From: Chloroflexota bacterium
Lineage (GTDB): Bacteria; Chloroflexota; Dormibacteria; Dormibacterales; Dormibacteraceae
Direction: 5' to 3'
Assembly: GCA_005888075.1 (NCBI GenBank)
Contig: VBKD01000187.1
Span: 1 to 5,712 of the forward strand
Length of the DNA: 5,712 nt
How positions within the stretch are numbered: position 1 is the stretch's first letter; each line of letters opens with the position of its first letter. Under the pieces are notes generated by a model, which saw only the letters and a program-made list of their open reading frames with translations, was not told the origin of the DNA and searched no databases. Made by a program: the position numbers and the translations under genes. Positions 1-5,554 of this stretch are shown piece by piece.

Positions 1-602
1 AGGGACCAGTTGGTGAAGGTTTCCTTGACCACGTGGATGTTGGGGTAGTTGGCCACGGTCTTCAGGAAGCCCTGGTGGCGGTCAGCGTCAGCGGAGACCC
101 CGTTGATCCCGCGCATCTCGACCACGTTGCCAGAGCCGCCAAGCTGCTTGAACAGCCAGTCCGCGCCGAGCTCGGCGTATTTCACCTGGTTGTTGTAGAG
201 CTGGTATGCGGTGCTCGAGGTCACGCCCTGGTCGACCGTGACGACGACGATGTGCTTGTCCGTGGCCTGCTTGATGACCGCGTCCAGCGCGCTCCGGTCA
301 GACGGATTCATCACGATCACATTCACGCCGGCCGAGATGAGGCTGCGGACGTCGGAGATCTGTCCGCTGGGGTCGGTCGTGCGGTTGGCGACGATGACCT
401 TGGAGACGATGCCCGAGGCCTTCGCCTGGGCCTTGATCGAGCAGATCATCTCCTCGCGGAAACCGTTGCCGGTCAGCGTGTTCGAGATGCCGACTACATA
501 TTTCGTGCTGCCTGATGGAGTGTTCGACCCACCACAGGCAGCCGCCAGCAAGCCGGCGGCCAGCACCAACCCGATGGCCTTCGGCCATGTACGTCCTGAC
601 AT
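1..602 (-). CDS. Sugar ABC transporter substrate-binding lipoprotein (RbsB-like), C-terminus cut by window edge
   Basis: This is the solute-capturing component of a sugar-type ABC importer, anchored outside the cytoplasmic membrane. The first 200 codons are visible and the frame stays open to the left edge. Residues 1-22 form a signal peptide with Arg4 and Lys8 followed by a Leu/Ala-rich core. It ends in a slightly relaxed lipobox, Ala20-Ala21-Ala22-Cys23, so mature protein probably starts at Cys23. The mature part begins KYVVGISNTLTGNGFREEM, typical of the periplasmic-binding-protein-4/RbsB superfamily. It continues with alternating beta-alpha units: DPSGQISDVRSLISAGVNVI, the hydrophobic strand HIVVVTVD, and RGINGVSADADRHQGF, which matches the usual hinge and second-lobe start. 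The ATG at 602 has a perfect AGGAGG seven bases upstream. The gene follows the isomerase after 144 bases and has its own promoter. ATPase and permease genes would be expected further left. The ligand cannot be read from sequence; a pentose, hexose or polyol is likely. Confidence 0.93.
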   Translation of the reverse strand, partial: MSGRTWPKAIGLVLAAGLLAAACGGSNTPSGSTKYVVGISNTLTGNGFREEMICSIKAQAKASGIVSKVIVANRTTDPSGQISDVRSLISAGVNVIVMNPSDRSALDAVIKQATDKHIVVVTVDQGVTSSTAYQLYNNQVKYAELGADWLFKQLGGSGNVVEMRGINGVSADADRHQGFLKTVANYPNIHVVKETFTNWS

Positions 603-609
603 ACGCCTA

Positions 610-615
610 CCTCCT
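610..615 (-). promoter_or_regulatory. Strong Shine-Dalgarno site of the binding-protein gene
   Basis: On the minus strand this reads AGGAGG, a perfect anti-16S match, seven bases before the ATG at 602. It decides the start codon over an out-of-frame ATG at 588 and suggests high translation, as expected for a binding protein made in excess of its transporter. Confidence 0.85.
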
Positions 616-617
616 AC

Positions 618-639
618 GTTTCAATCGTGCGTTCGAAAC
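618..639 (-). promoter_or_regulatory. Inverted repeat in the leader just upstream of the ribosome binding site
   Basis: On the plus strand the arms are GTTTCAA (618-624) and TTCGAAAC (632-639). They pair over seven bases with one bulged base around a seven-base loop. The hairpin would sit in the 5' leader of the binding-protein mRNA, two bases from the Shine-Dalgarno site. It could affect mRNA stability or translation, or be an operator in DNA. No T-run follows, so it is not a classical terminator. The function is inferred only from position. Confidence 0.35.
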
Positions 640-699
640 CGCCTGGCTGGGCCTCGCAGCCCCGGACGGGGAAATCGTTTGCCGCAGATGATGGCAGAG

Positions 700-728
700 A
701 TCGTAAGCGGCGACCTTCCCAGTGTCAA
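700..728 (-). promoter_or_regulatory. Sigma70-type promoter for the binding-protein gene
   Basis: Reading the minus strand, a perfect -35 box TTGACA (728-723) is followed by a 17-base spacer and the -10 box TACGAT (705-700), which matches four of six consensus bases including the key A2 and T6. Transcription would start near 693, giving a leader of about 90 bases. The element lies wholly in the gap between the isomerase stop (747) and the binding-protein start (602). The transporter can therefore be expressed independently of, and more strongly than, the upstream catabolic genes. No overlapping operator is obvious. Confidence 0.65.
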
Positions 729-746
729 ACGTACGCCGGGTGGTCC

Positions 747-1664
747 TCATACGAGGAGGGGACGAAGCGTGTTGCGGGCTAGCACAAAGCCACGCTTCAC
801 CAGGTCGAGGTCGCCCTCGAAAGAGCGGTCCTCGTGCTCCACCGACACCGCACCGTCGTAACCCGCGGCGATGAGCCCGGCAATGAAACGATTCCATTGC
901 ACCTCACCGAGTCCCGGCAGGCGGGGCACCTGCCAGCCCATGCCGAGGGACATGACGCCGTTCGCGTACAGGCCGTCGCGGTCGATCTCCATGTCCTTCG
1001 CGTGCACGTGGTAAATCCGATGACCGAATTCACGCACCACTCGTTGGTAGTCGATGAACTGCCAGACGAGATGGGACGGATCGAGGTTCAGTCCCAGGGT
1101 CTCTTCCGGGATCGCCTCGAAAAGGCGCCGCCACAGGGCGGGCGAGTAAGCGAGGTTTCTGCCTCCGGGCCATTCGTCGGGGGAGAAGATCATCGGACAG
1201 TTCTCGATCGCGATCCGCACGCCGCGCTCGGCGGCAAACCGGACGATCGGCGGCCACTGGTCGAGCACCTCCGCGAACGCGGCCTCTACGGGAAGGCTCT
1301 GGTTTCGGCCGATGAAGGTGAACACCAAGTTCACCTCCAGGCGGGCGGCCGCCTCGATCACCTTTTTCAAGTGCGCCTGCGCGTGTGAGCGCAGCCCCGG
1401 ATCGGGATCGAGCGGGTTCGGGTAGTAGGCGAGGGCTGAAATCGCCAGCCCGCGACGGTCGAAGATCTCCCGCACGCGCTTGATCGCGTCGGCATCCAGC
1501 GCATCGACGTCGATATGGCTGACGCCCGAATATCGCCTGCGCTCCGCCCCGGCGGCCGGCCAGCACGCGACCTCGAGTGCCTCGAAGCCGGTCTCGGAGG
1601 CCCACGCGGCGACGTCCTCCAGGGTCAGGTCAGGAAAGGCCGCGGTCAGCAAGCCCAGCTTCAA
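747..1664 (-). CDS. Xylose-isomerase-like TIM-barrel sugar (phosphate) isomerase/epimerase
   Basis: A 305-residue protein of the xylose isomerase-like TIM-barrel superfamily (IolE, ketose 3-epimerases and relatives), a normal length for it. These are cytoplasmic, metal-dependent enzymes that isomerise or epimerise sugars, sugar phosphates or inositol derivatives. The likely metal ligands lie at the ends of barrel strands: Glu154 in IAIENCP, Asp195 in LNLDPSHLVW (with His198), His221 in YHVHAKD and Glu276 in VSVEHED. This Glu/Asp/His/Glu set is the family's usual one. The PGLGEVQW segment (250-257) and the GYDGAVSVEHED C-terminal strand are also typical. The start is TTG at 1664: no in-frame ATG lies between it and the preceding gene's stop, MKLGLLTAAF fits the first barrel strand, and AAGGTG lies eight bases upstream. 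It begins 13 bases after the transaldolase stop, so the two are co-transcribed and probably coupled. The exact substrate is not readable. Confidence 0.9.
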   Translation of the reverse strand: MKLGLLTAAFPDLTLEDVAAWASETGFEALEVACWPAAGAERRRYSGVSHIDVDALDADAIKRVREIFDRRGLAISALAYYPNPLDPDPGLRSHAQAHLKKVIEAAARLEVNLVFTFIGRNQSLPVEAAFAEVLDQWPPIVRFAAERGVRIAIENCPMIFSPDEWPGGRNLAYSPALWRRLFEAIPEETLGLNLDPSHLVWQFIDYQRVVREFGHRIYHVHAKDMEIDRDGLYANGVMSLGMGWQVPRLPGLGEVQWNRFIAGLIAAGYDGAVSVEHEDRSFEGDLDLVKRGFVLARNTLRPLLV

Positions 1665-1672
1665 CTCGGCGT

Positions 1673-1678
1673 CACCTT
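1673..1678 (-). promoter_or_regulatory. Ribosome binding site that supports the TTG start of the isomerase
   Basis: The minus strand reads AAGGTG, eight bases before the TTG at 1664. It overlaps the TAA stop of the transaldolase gene (1680-1678), so ribosomes terminating on the first gene finish on top of the initiation site of the second. This arrangement favours translational coupling and is the main support for the non-ATG start. Confidence 0.6.
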
Positions 1679-2730
1679 TATGGTTGGTCGGGGTTGGGAA
1701 CCATGACGTCGCGAGCGATCATGGCCAGGTCGCCGCAGGCGGCGATGAACTGTCGCAGGGTGCGACGGGTCGGCCCGTAAGAATCGAACTCGTCCACGGT
1801 CAGGCCGTCCTCGGAATACGCGCGGCGGAAGTCTGGGAAATGCGTGAGGAGCTGGCTCACCACCTCGCGGTTCACCGGCTCCGAGATGCGCGACCTCACC
1901 TCGATGCCGCTCTTGTTCAATCTCTGCTGCCATGCGTAGGGCGGCGAGATCACGGCATCCGCGCCGATGAGCTCGCTCCAATGCATGTGGTTGCGAAAAG
2001 CCGCCGAGAGGAGCCGCAGCCTGTAGCCGCGCTCGCGGTAGATCTCGTAAGCCTTCTTGAAAACGGCCACGCCGGCCCACTCGAGGTAGCCGGGCTCGAC
2101 CGAGATGCCCTCTCTTTCCATGAGCACCTTGAGCCAGTCATCGAGCCTGCCGACCATGATGGTGCAGACCGGTCCCATCGACGAGATGTCGAGGCCCTCG
2201 TTCTCGCGGCGGCGAAGTCCGCGTTCGACCGCCTCGGCCACGGCGATGGTTTGGGGGAGCGTGAAGCTGACCGTCGCGTTGATCGAGATACCTCGATACG
2301 TCGCCTCTTCTATGGCCTGGATTCCGGCTCGGGTGACCGGGATCTTGACGATCATGTTCGGAGCGAGCCGGTTGAAGCGCACGGCTTGCTCGACGATCGC
2401 CGCGGGGTCGCGGTACAGCCGCGGATCCGTCTGGATCGACAGCCGGCCGTTTCGACCGCCAGACTCCTGGAACGCCGGCTCGAGCAGCTTGGCCGCCCGC
2501 ACGGACAGCTCCTCGACCAGGGTCCATGCGATGTCGTCCTCCGTGGCGCTCGGCATCTCGCGAAGCAGGGTTTCGATGCGGGCCCGCCATATGGCCATTT
2601 CCTTTTTGAGGACCGCCACGGCGATTACCGGGTTGCACGTCGCGCCGACAGCGCCGTCTTCGATCGAGTGAGTCAGCTCGTCGATCGCTGCTGAGTCGTT
2701 CCAGAGGCACGTCGGAGTCGTCTGCGTCAT
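1678..2730 (-). CDS. Divergent transaldolase-family protein (TalB/fructose-6-phosphate aldolase superfamily)
   Basis: A 350-residue class I aldolase/transaldolase that acts through a Schiff base, in the length range of classical transaldolases. Landmarks in order are LWNDS near the start (Asp12, matching TalB Asp17), GATCNP (29-34, matching the family's TSNP), IQTDPRL (99-105), MIVKIPVT with the probable Schiff-base Lys129, SINATVSFT (149-157), IMVGRLDDW (191-199) with phosphate-binding Arg195, and SAAFRN with the second phosphate ligand Arg246. Two positions differ from the classical active site. By motif alignment, Gln100 stands where TalB has catalytic Glu96, as in fructose-6-phosphate aldolases. 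Met192 stands where TalB has Phe178 and the aldolases have Tyr. It may therefore be an aldolase or handle an unusual sugar phosphate. The ATG at 2730 has AGGAG upstream at a long 13-base spacing. The frame stays open upstream to 3411, but that stretch is antisense to the next gene. It is the first gene of the leftward group. Confidence 0.9.
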   Translation of the reverse strand: MTQTTPTCLWNDSAAIDELTHSIEDGAVGATCNPVIAVAVLKKEMAIWRARIETLLREMPSATEDDIAWTLVEELSVRAAKLLEPAFQESGGRNGRLSIQTDPRLYRDPAAIVEQAVRFNRLAPNMIVKIPVTRAGIQAIEEATYRGISINATVSFTLPQTIAVAEAVERGLRRRENEGLDISSMGPVCTIMVGRLDDWLKVLMEREGISVEPGYLEWAGVAVFKKAYEIYRERGYRLRLLSAAFRNHMHWSELIGADAVISPPYAWQQRLNKSGIEVRSRISEPVNREVVSQLLTHFPDFRRAYSEDGLTVDEFDSYGPTRRTLRQFIAACGDLAMIARDVMVPNPDQP

Positions 2731-2808
2731 TTGATGCAGTGGACTCCTGTACGACACGCGATGCACAGAGGCAGTCATGGTTCGACCGCGATTCGAGGTC
2801 GCCAAATC
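2731..2808. promoter_or_regulatory. Divergent intergenic region between the leftward and rightward gene groups
   Basis: These 78 bases separate the transaldolase ATG (2730, minus) from the phosphotransferase ATG (2809, plus), so promoters for both groups should lie here or in the flanking coding ends. I found no convincing -35/-10 pair on either strand. It holds a Shine-Dalgarno site for each gene: AGGAG at 2748-2744 on minus and GAGG at 2795-2798 on plus. It also holds an inverted repeat CGACC/GGTCG (2783-2787 and 2797-2801) and a direct repeat GATGCA at 2733 and 2760. Either repeat could belong to an operator, but both are short enough to be chance. Confidence 0.5.
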
Positions 2809-4662
2809 ATGATAAGCGGCTTCGCACACGGGGCCGTTCGGGACGCGATAATCGATCTCGTGGCGAACCCGCGGGAGGAGGTTCTCGGACAGTTCCTCGG
2901 CAGCGACGAGTTCCCCGTGACGTGGGGATCGGAAGCCGAGAAACAGCTCCTGTGGGTGTTCGACGACCTCCACTGCCCGAATCCCCTCAGCCCCATGTTC
3001 GCGGACATCGGCGGCTGGTGGCTGACGTGCGACCACATGTTCAGGCGCTTCGGCACGCCCTTTGCGGCCGACTGGCTGGCGAAATTCGTCAATGGATACG
3101 TGTACACGGCGGTCATCCCGGCCGACCCGAACATGCTCATCGATTCGACCGAGTACGGCTACCGGTACGCGGCGCGTGTGCCCCGTGATTCGACCTATCC
3201 CGCCAAGGTCGGCAAGTATCTCGATGCGGTTCTGCCGACCTATGGCATGAATTTCGGCGCCTGGTGGCGCGACCGCCTCGTCCCCGAGATGAAGCGCAAC
3301 TACGCGTACCTCGAGGACAAGCTCGATGCAGCGGACCGGCTGACGATGATGGACCTCGCGTGCCTGCTCGAGGACGCGATCGACATCCACGACCGGCACT
3401 GGAAGATCCACTGGATGGCCAACTTCTCTCAGTTCTCCGCCACGCTCAACCTGCGCGCCGCGATGCAGAAGTGGCGAGGCAGCGTCGACGAGGCGTTGCT
3501 CGGTCGCCTGCAGAACTCATCGAAGGATCGGAACTGGGATTCGATCAAAGCGCTGTGGGAGCTCAAGGAAACGGTCAGGCAGGACCGGGAGCTGTCCAAC
3601 GCGTTTCGTGGAGAAACGGCCAAAGAAATCAAGCTGGCGCTCGAGCAGTCGGACCGCGGTCGCCGCTTTTTGAAGGATCGAGTCGCGCCATATCAGCGCG
3701 AGTACGGCTACCACGCCGTGTGGAGCCACGAGTTCATCTTTCCGACAGTGCGAGAGCAGGCCGAGCCGGTCATCGAGCTGGTGCACGGATATCTGGAGAC
3801 CGGCTACGACTACCCCTCGACCATCGAAGCGGTACAGAAGGACATCGAATCGGCGACGTCGGAGCTCCTGGACGGCTTGTCGGGCGAAGCACTTGAAGAG
3901 TTGCGGCGTGTCAACGAGATCAACCTGATGATGGCTCCGCTCACCCCGGACCATCACTTCTACATCGACCAGGGAGCGAACGCCCATCTGCGCTTGGTCC
4001 TGATGGCAATCGGCGAGAAGCTCGTCGATGGTGGCGCGCTCAGCCAGCCGGACGACGTCATGTTTCTCAAGTACAACGAGCTCCGGATCTTCATGGCGGA
4101 CCAGTCCGCGATCGACGCGCGCAAGCACATCGCGACACGCCGCGCTGATCGTGAGGCCGCATACGGTTTGCGACCTCACGACTGGATCGGCACCGTCACC
4201 GAGACGCAGCTCGCCGTGCCTTACCTGGCCAACTGGGGCTTCCCGGAGAAGTTCAACCGGGAAGCGCCTAAGGTCGAAGGGCGCATCGAAGGACTGGGCG
4301 GTTCTCCCGGAGTGGTCGAAGGAGCCGCGCGCGTCGTCCTCACGGTCGAGCAGTTCGACCACGTGCGCAAGGGCGACATCGTCGTCTGCCAGATGACGAA
4401 CCCGGCCTGGGTGGCACTGTTCACCAAGATGGCCGGCCTGGTCACCGACGCCGGCGGGCTCACGTCCCACGCCGCCGTGCTGGCGCGAGAGTTCGCCATC
4501 CCGGCGGTCATCGGCACCTCTTCGGCGACGAGGACCATCAAGGACGGCGACCGCATCCGCGTCAACGGCACGACCGGGGTGGTCGAAATTCTCAAGAGCG
4601 CCGGTGAGGCGGCGCCCCATGCCGGCGCTCTGGCCGCCGACCGAATGGCGAGACCAAACTAA
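2809..4662 (+). CDS. PEP-synthase-like phosphotransferase with phospho-histidine domain but no ATP-grasp (phenylphosphate synthase alpha-like)
   Basis: A 617-residue cytoplasmic protein. Its C-terminal part (about 494-596) is a PEP-utilising-enzyme mobile (swivelling) domain: GLGGSPGVVEGAARVVL, then DIVVCQMTNPAWVALF, then GGLTSHAAVLAREFAIPAVIG with phospho-accepting His554, then VNGTTGVVEIL. The long N-terminal part is mostly helical and aromatic-rich. It carries FDDLHCPNPLSPMF (51-64), resembling the WxxDxxHxPxPxxP signature I recall from middle domains of PEP-synthase-like and rifampicin-phosphotransferase-like proteins. The ATP-grasp nucleotide-binding domain found at the N-terminus of those enzymes is absent, as is the PEP-binding barrel of true PEP synthase. 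Stand-alone proteins of this size with the histidine are known as the 70-kDa catalytic subunit of phenylphosphate synthase, which works with a separate ATP-binding subunit. The ATG at 2809 is chosen for GAGG ten bases upstream; in-frame TTG/ATG at 2731/2734 lack a good site. The tail 597-617 is Ala-rich and likely disordered. Its substrate is unknown. Confidence 0.8.
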   Translation: MISGFAHGAVRDAIIDLVANPREEVLGQFLGSDEFPVTWGSEAEKQLLWVFDDLHCPNPLSPMFADIGGWWLTCDHMFRRFGTPFAADWLAKFVNGYVYTAVIPADPNMLIDSTEYGYRYAARVPRDSTYPAKVGKYLDAVLPTYGMNFGAWWRDRLVPEMKRNYAYLEDKLDAADRLTMMDLACLLEDAIDIHDRHWKIHWMANFSQFSATLNLRAAMQKWRGSVDEALLGRLQNSSKDRNWDSIKALWELKETVRQDRELSNAFRGETAKEIKLALEQSDRGRRFLKDRVAPYQREYGYHAVWSHEFIFPTVREQAEPVIELVHGYLETGYDYPSTIEAVQKDIESATSELLDGLSGEALEELRRVNEINLMMAPLTPDHHFYIDQGANAHLRLVLMAIGEKLVDGGALSQPDDVMFLKYNELRIFMADQSAIDARKHIATRRADREAAYGLRPHDWIGTVTETQLAVPYLANWGFPEKFNREAPKVEGRIEGLGGSPGVVEGAARVVLTVEQFDHVRKGDIVVCQMTNPAWVALFTKMAGLVTDAGGLTSHAAVLAREFAIPAVIGTSSATRTIKDGDRIRVNGTTGVVEILKSAGEAAPHAGALAADRMARPN

Positions 4663-4696
4663 GACGCGACGCAAGGTCCTCTGAGACCGGCACCTG
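4663..4696 (+). other. Short intergenic spacer between phosphotransferase and hydroxylase genes
   Basis: These 34 bases hold no terminator and no promoter I can support. A weak GGTC/GACC inverted repeat (4675-4678 and 4685-4688) has a four-base stem. The lack of a stop signal suggests the hydroxylase genes are co-transcribed with the phosphotransferase gene. Confidence 0.4.
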
Positions 4697-5554
4697 ATGC
4701 AGCCGTTTTCATATGCCAGGCCGACGACCCTCGCCGAAGTCTTTGCCTTGCTCGAAAGGCACGGCGACGGCACCACGTTGCTGGCCGGCGGAACTGACCT
4801 GGTGGTCGAGCTGCGGAACCGCACGCGCCGGCCCACGGTGGTGATCGACCTGAAGCGCGTGGCCGAGCTTCAGCCGGCGATCACCGTCTCCGGTTCCTCG
4901 ATGACGATCACCGCGGCCACCGCGATGACCGAGGTGCAGGAGAACGAGCATGTCCGGGCGATCTTCCCGGCGCTGGTCGAAGCGGCCGCGACCGTCGGAT
5001 CAATTCAGATCCGTAATCGAGCGACGCTCGCCGGCAACATCTGCCACGCGTCACCCGCCGCGGACACCGCTCCCGCGCTCCTCGTCTACGACGCCACGGT
5101 GAATCTGGCTAGCGCCGGCGGTACGCGCAGCGTCAAGCTCGACGAGTTTTTCGTCGGGCCACGGCAGACGGTGCTGCGGAAGGGGGAGCTCGTCACTTCG
5201 ATCGATCTGCCCATCGCGCCCGAACGCCGCGAGGCGACGTTCGCCCGGATCACGCGCAGGCGTGGGGTGGACCTTGCCACCATCAGCCTGTGCTGCATGG
5301 TCGAAGCGGCCGGTCGTACGCGATTTGCGTATGGAGCGGTCGGGCCGCGGCCATTCCTGGTCGCGGATGACACCGGGGTGCTGGCCGATCCAGCAGCCGC
5401 CGACGCGGCGAAGGACGACGCCCTGCGGCGGCTGATCGCGCACGCGAGTCCCATCTCCGACGTCCGAGGGAGCCGCGAATATCGCGAGGCCATGCTCCTT
5501 GTGATGAGCCGGCGCGCGCTCCGCGCAAGCATCGAGAGGCTGCGCGCAGCGTGA
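4697..5554 (+). CDS. FAD-binding (medium) subunit of a xanthine dehydrogenase/CO dehydrogenase-family molybdenum hydroxylase
   Basis: A 285-residue flavoprotein, the usual length for CoxM/XdhB-type subunits. It passes electrons from the 2Fe-2S subunit to the final acceptor in a three-subunit molybdenum hydroxylase. The N-terminus MQPFSYARPTTLAEVFALLE is typical. The first FAD motif is LLAGGTDL (28-35). The second is RNRATLAGNICHASPAADTAPAL (106-128), with TLAGN replacing the commoner TIGGN. RRRGVDLATISL (187-198) and the C-terminal DVRGSREYREAMLLVMSRRAL (255-275) match the CO dehydrogenase flavoprotein C-terminal domain. The ATG at 4697 fits the family N-terminus, although the ribosome binding site is weak. 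The gene ends in a GTGA overlap with the iron-sulfur subunit gene, a classical sign of stoichiometric coupled translation. The substrate cannot be told from this subunit, because specificity lies in the large subunit, which is not in the window. Confidence 0.94.
   Translation: MQPFSYARPTTLAEVFALLERHGDGTTLLAGGTDLVVELRNRTRRPTVVIDLKRVAELQPAITVSGSSMTITAATAMTEVQENEHVRAIFPALVEAAATVGSIQIRNRATLAGNICHASPAADTAPALLVYDATVNLASAGGTRSVKLDEFFVGPRQTVLRKGELVTSIDLPIAPERREATFARITRRRGVDLATISLCCMVEAAGRTRFAYGAVGPRPFLVADDTGVLADPAAADAAKDDALRRLIAHASPISDVRGSREYREAMLLVMSRRALRASIERLRAA

Noticed and set aside
644..675. Possible terminator made of GGCTG/CAGCC and CCCC/GGGG inverted repeats after the isomerase
   Set aside because: The stems are only four to five bases, no T-run follows on the minus strand, and they lie downstream of the predicted promoter inside the binding-protein leader.
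211..861. 216-codon open frame on the plus strand over the binding-protein gene and the intergenic gap
   Set aside because: The opposite strand encodes a lipoprotein with signal peptide and binding-protein motifs plus a perfect ribosome site. The plus frame has no recognisable features.
1480..2694. 404-codon open frame on the plus strand
   Set aside because: It lies opposite the isomerase and transaldolase genes. The translation is rich in Arg/Asp/His with no recognisable fold, typical of antisense frames in GC-rich DNA.
2731..2808. N-terminal extension of the phosphotransferase from TTG 2731 or ATG 2734
   Set aside because: These starts abut the divergent transaldolase start and have no good ribosome site. 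The added residues look like translated intergenic DNA.
2731..3411. Upstream in-frame extension of the transaldolase frame on the minus strand to 3411
   Set aside because: The extra residues are antisense to the strongly supported phosphotransferase gene and do not resemble transaldolase. The family's N-terminal LWNDS/TCNP region follows the ATG at 2730.
3517..4836. 439-codon open frame on the minus strand
   Set aside because: It is antisense to the phosphotransferase and the start of the FAD subunit, both of which have clear family motifs. Its composition is that of a GC-rich shadow.
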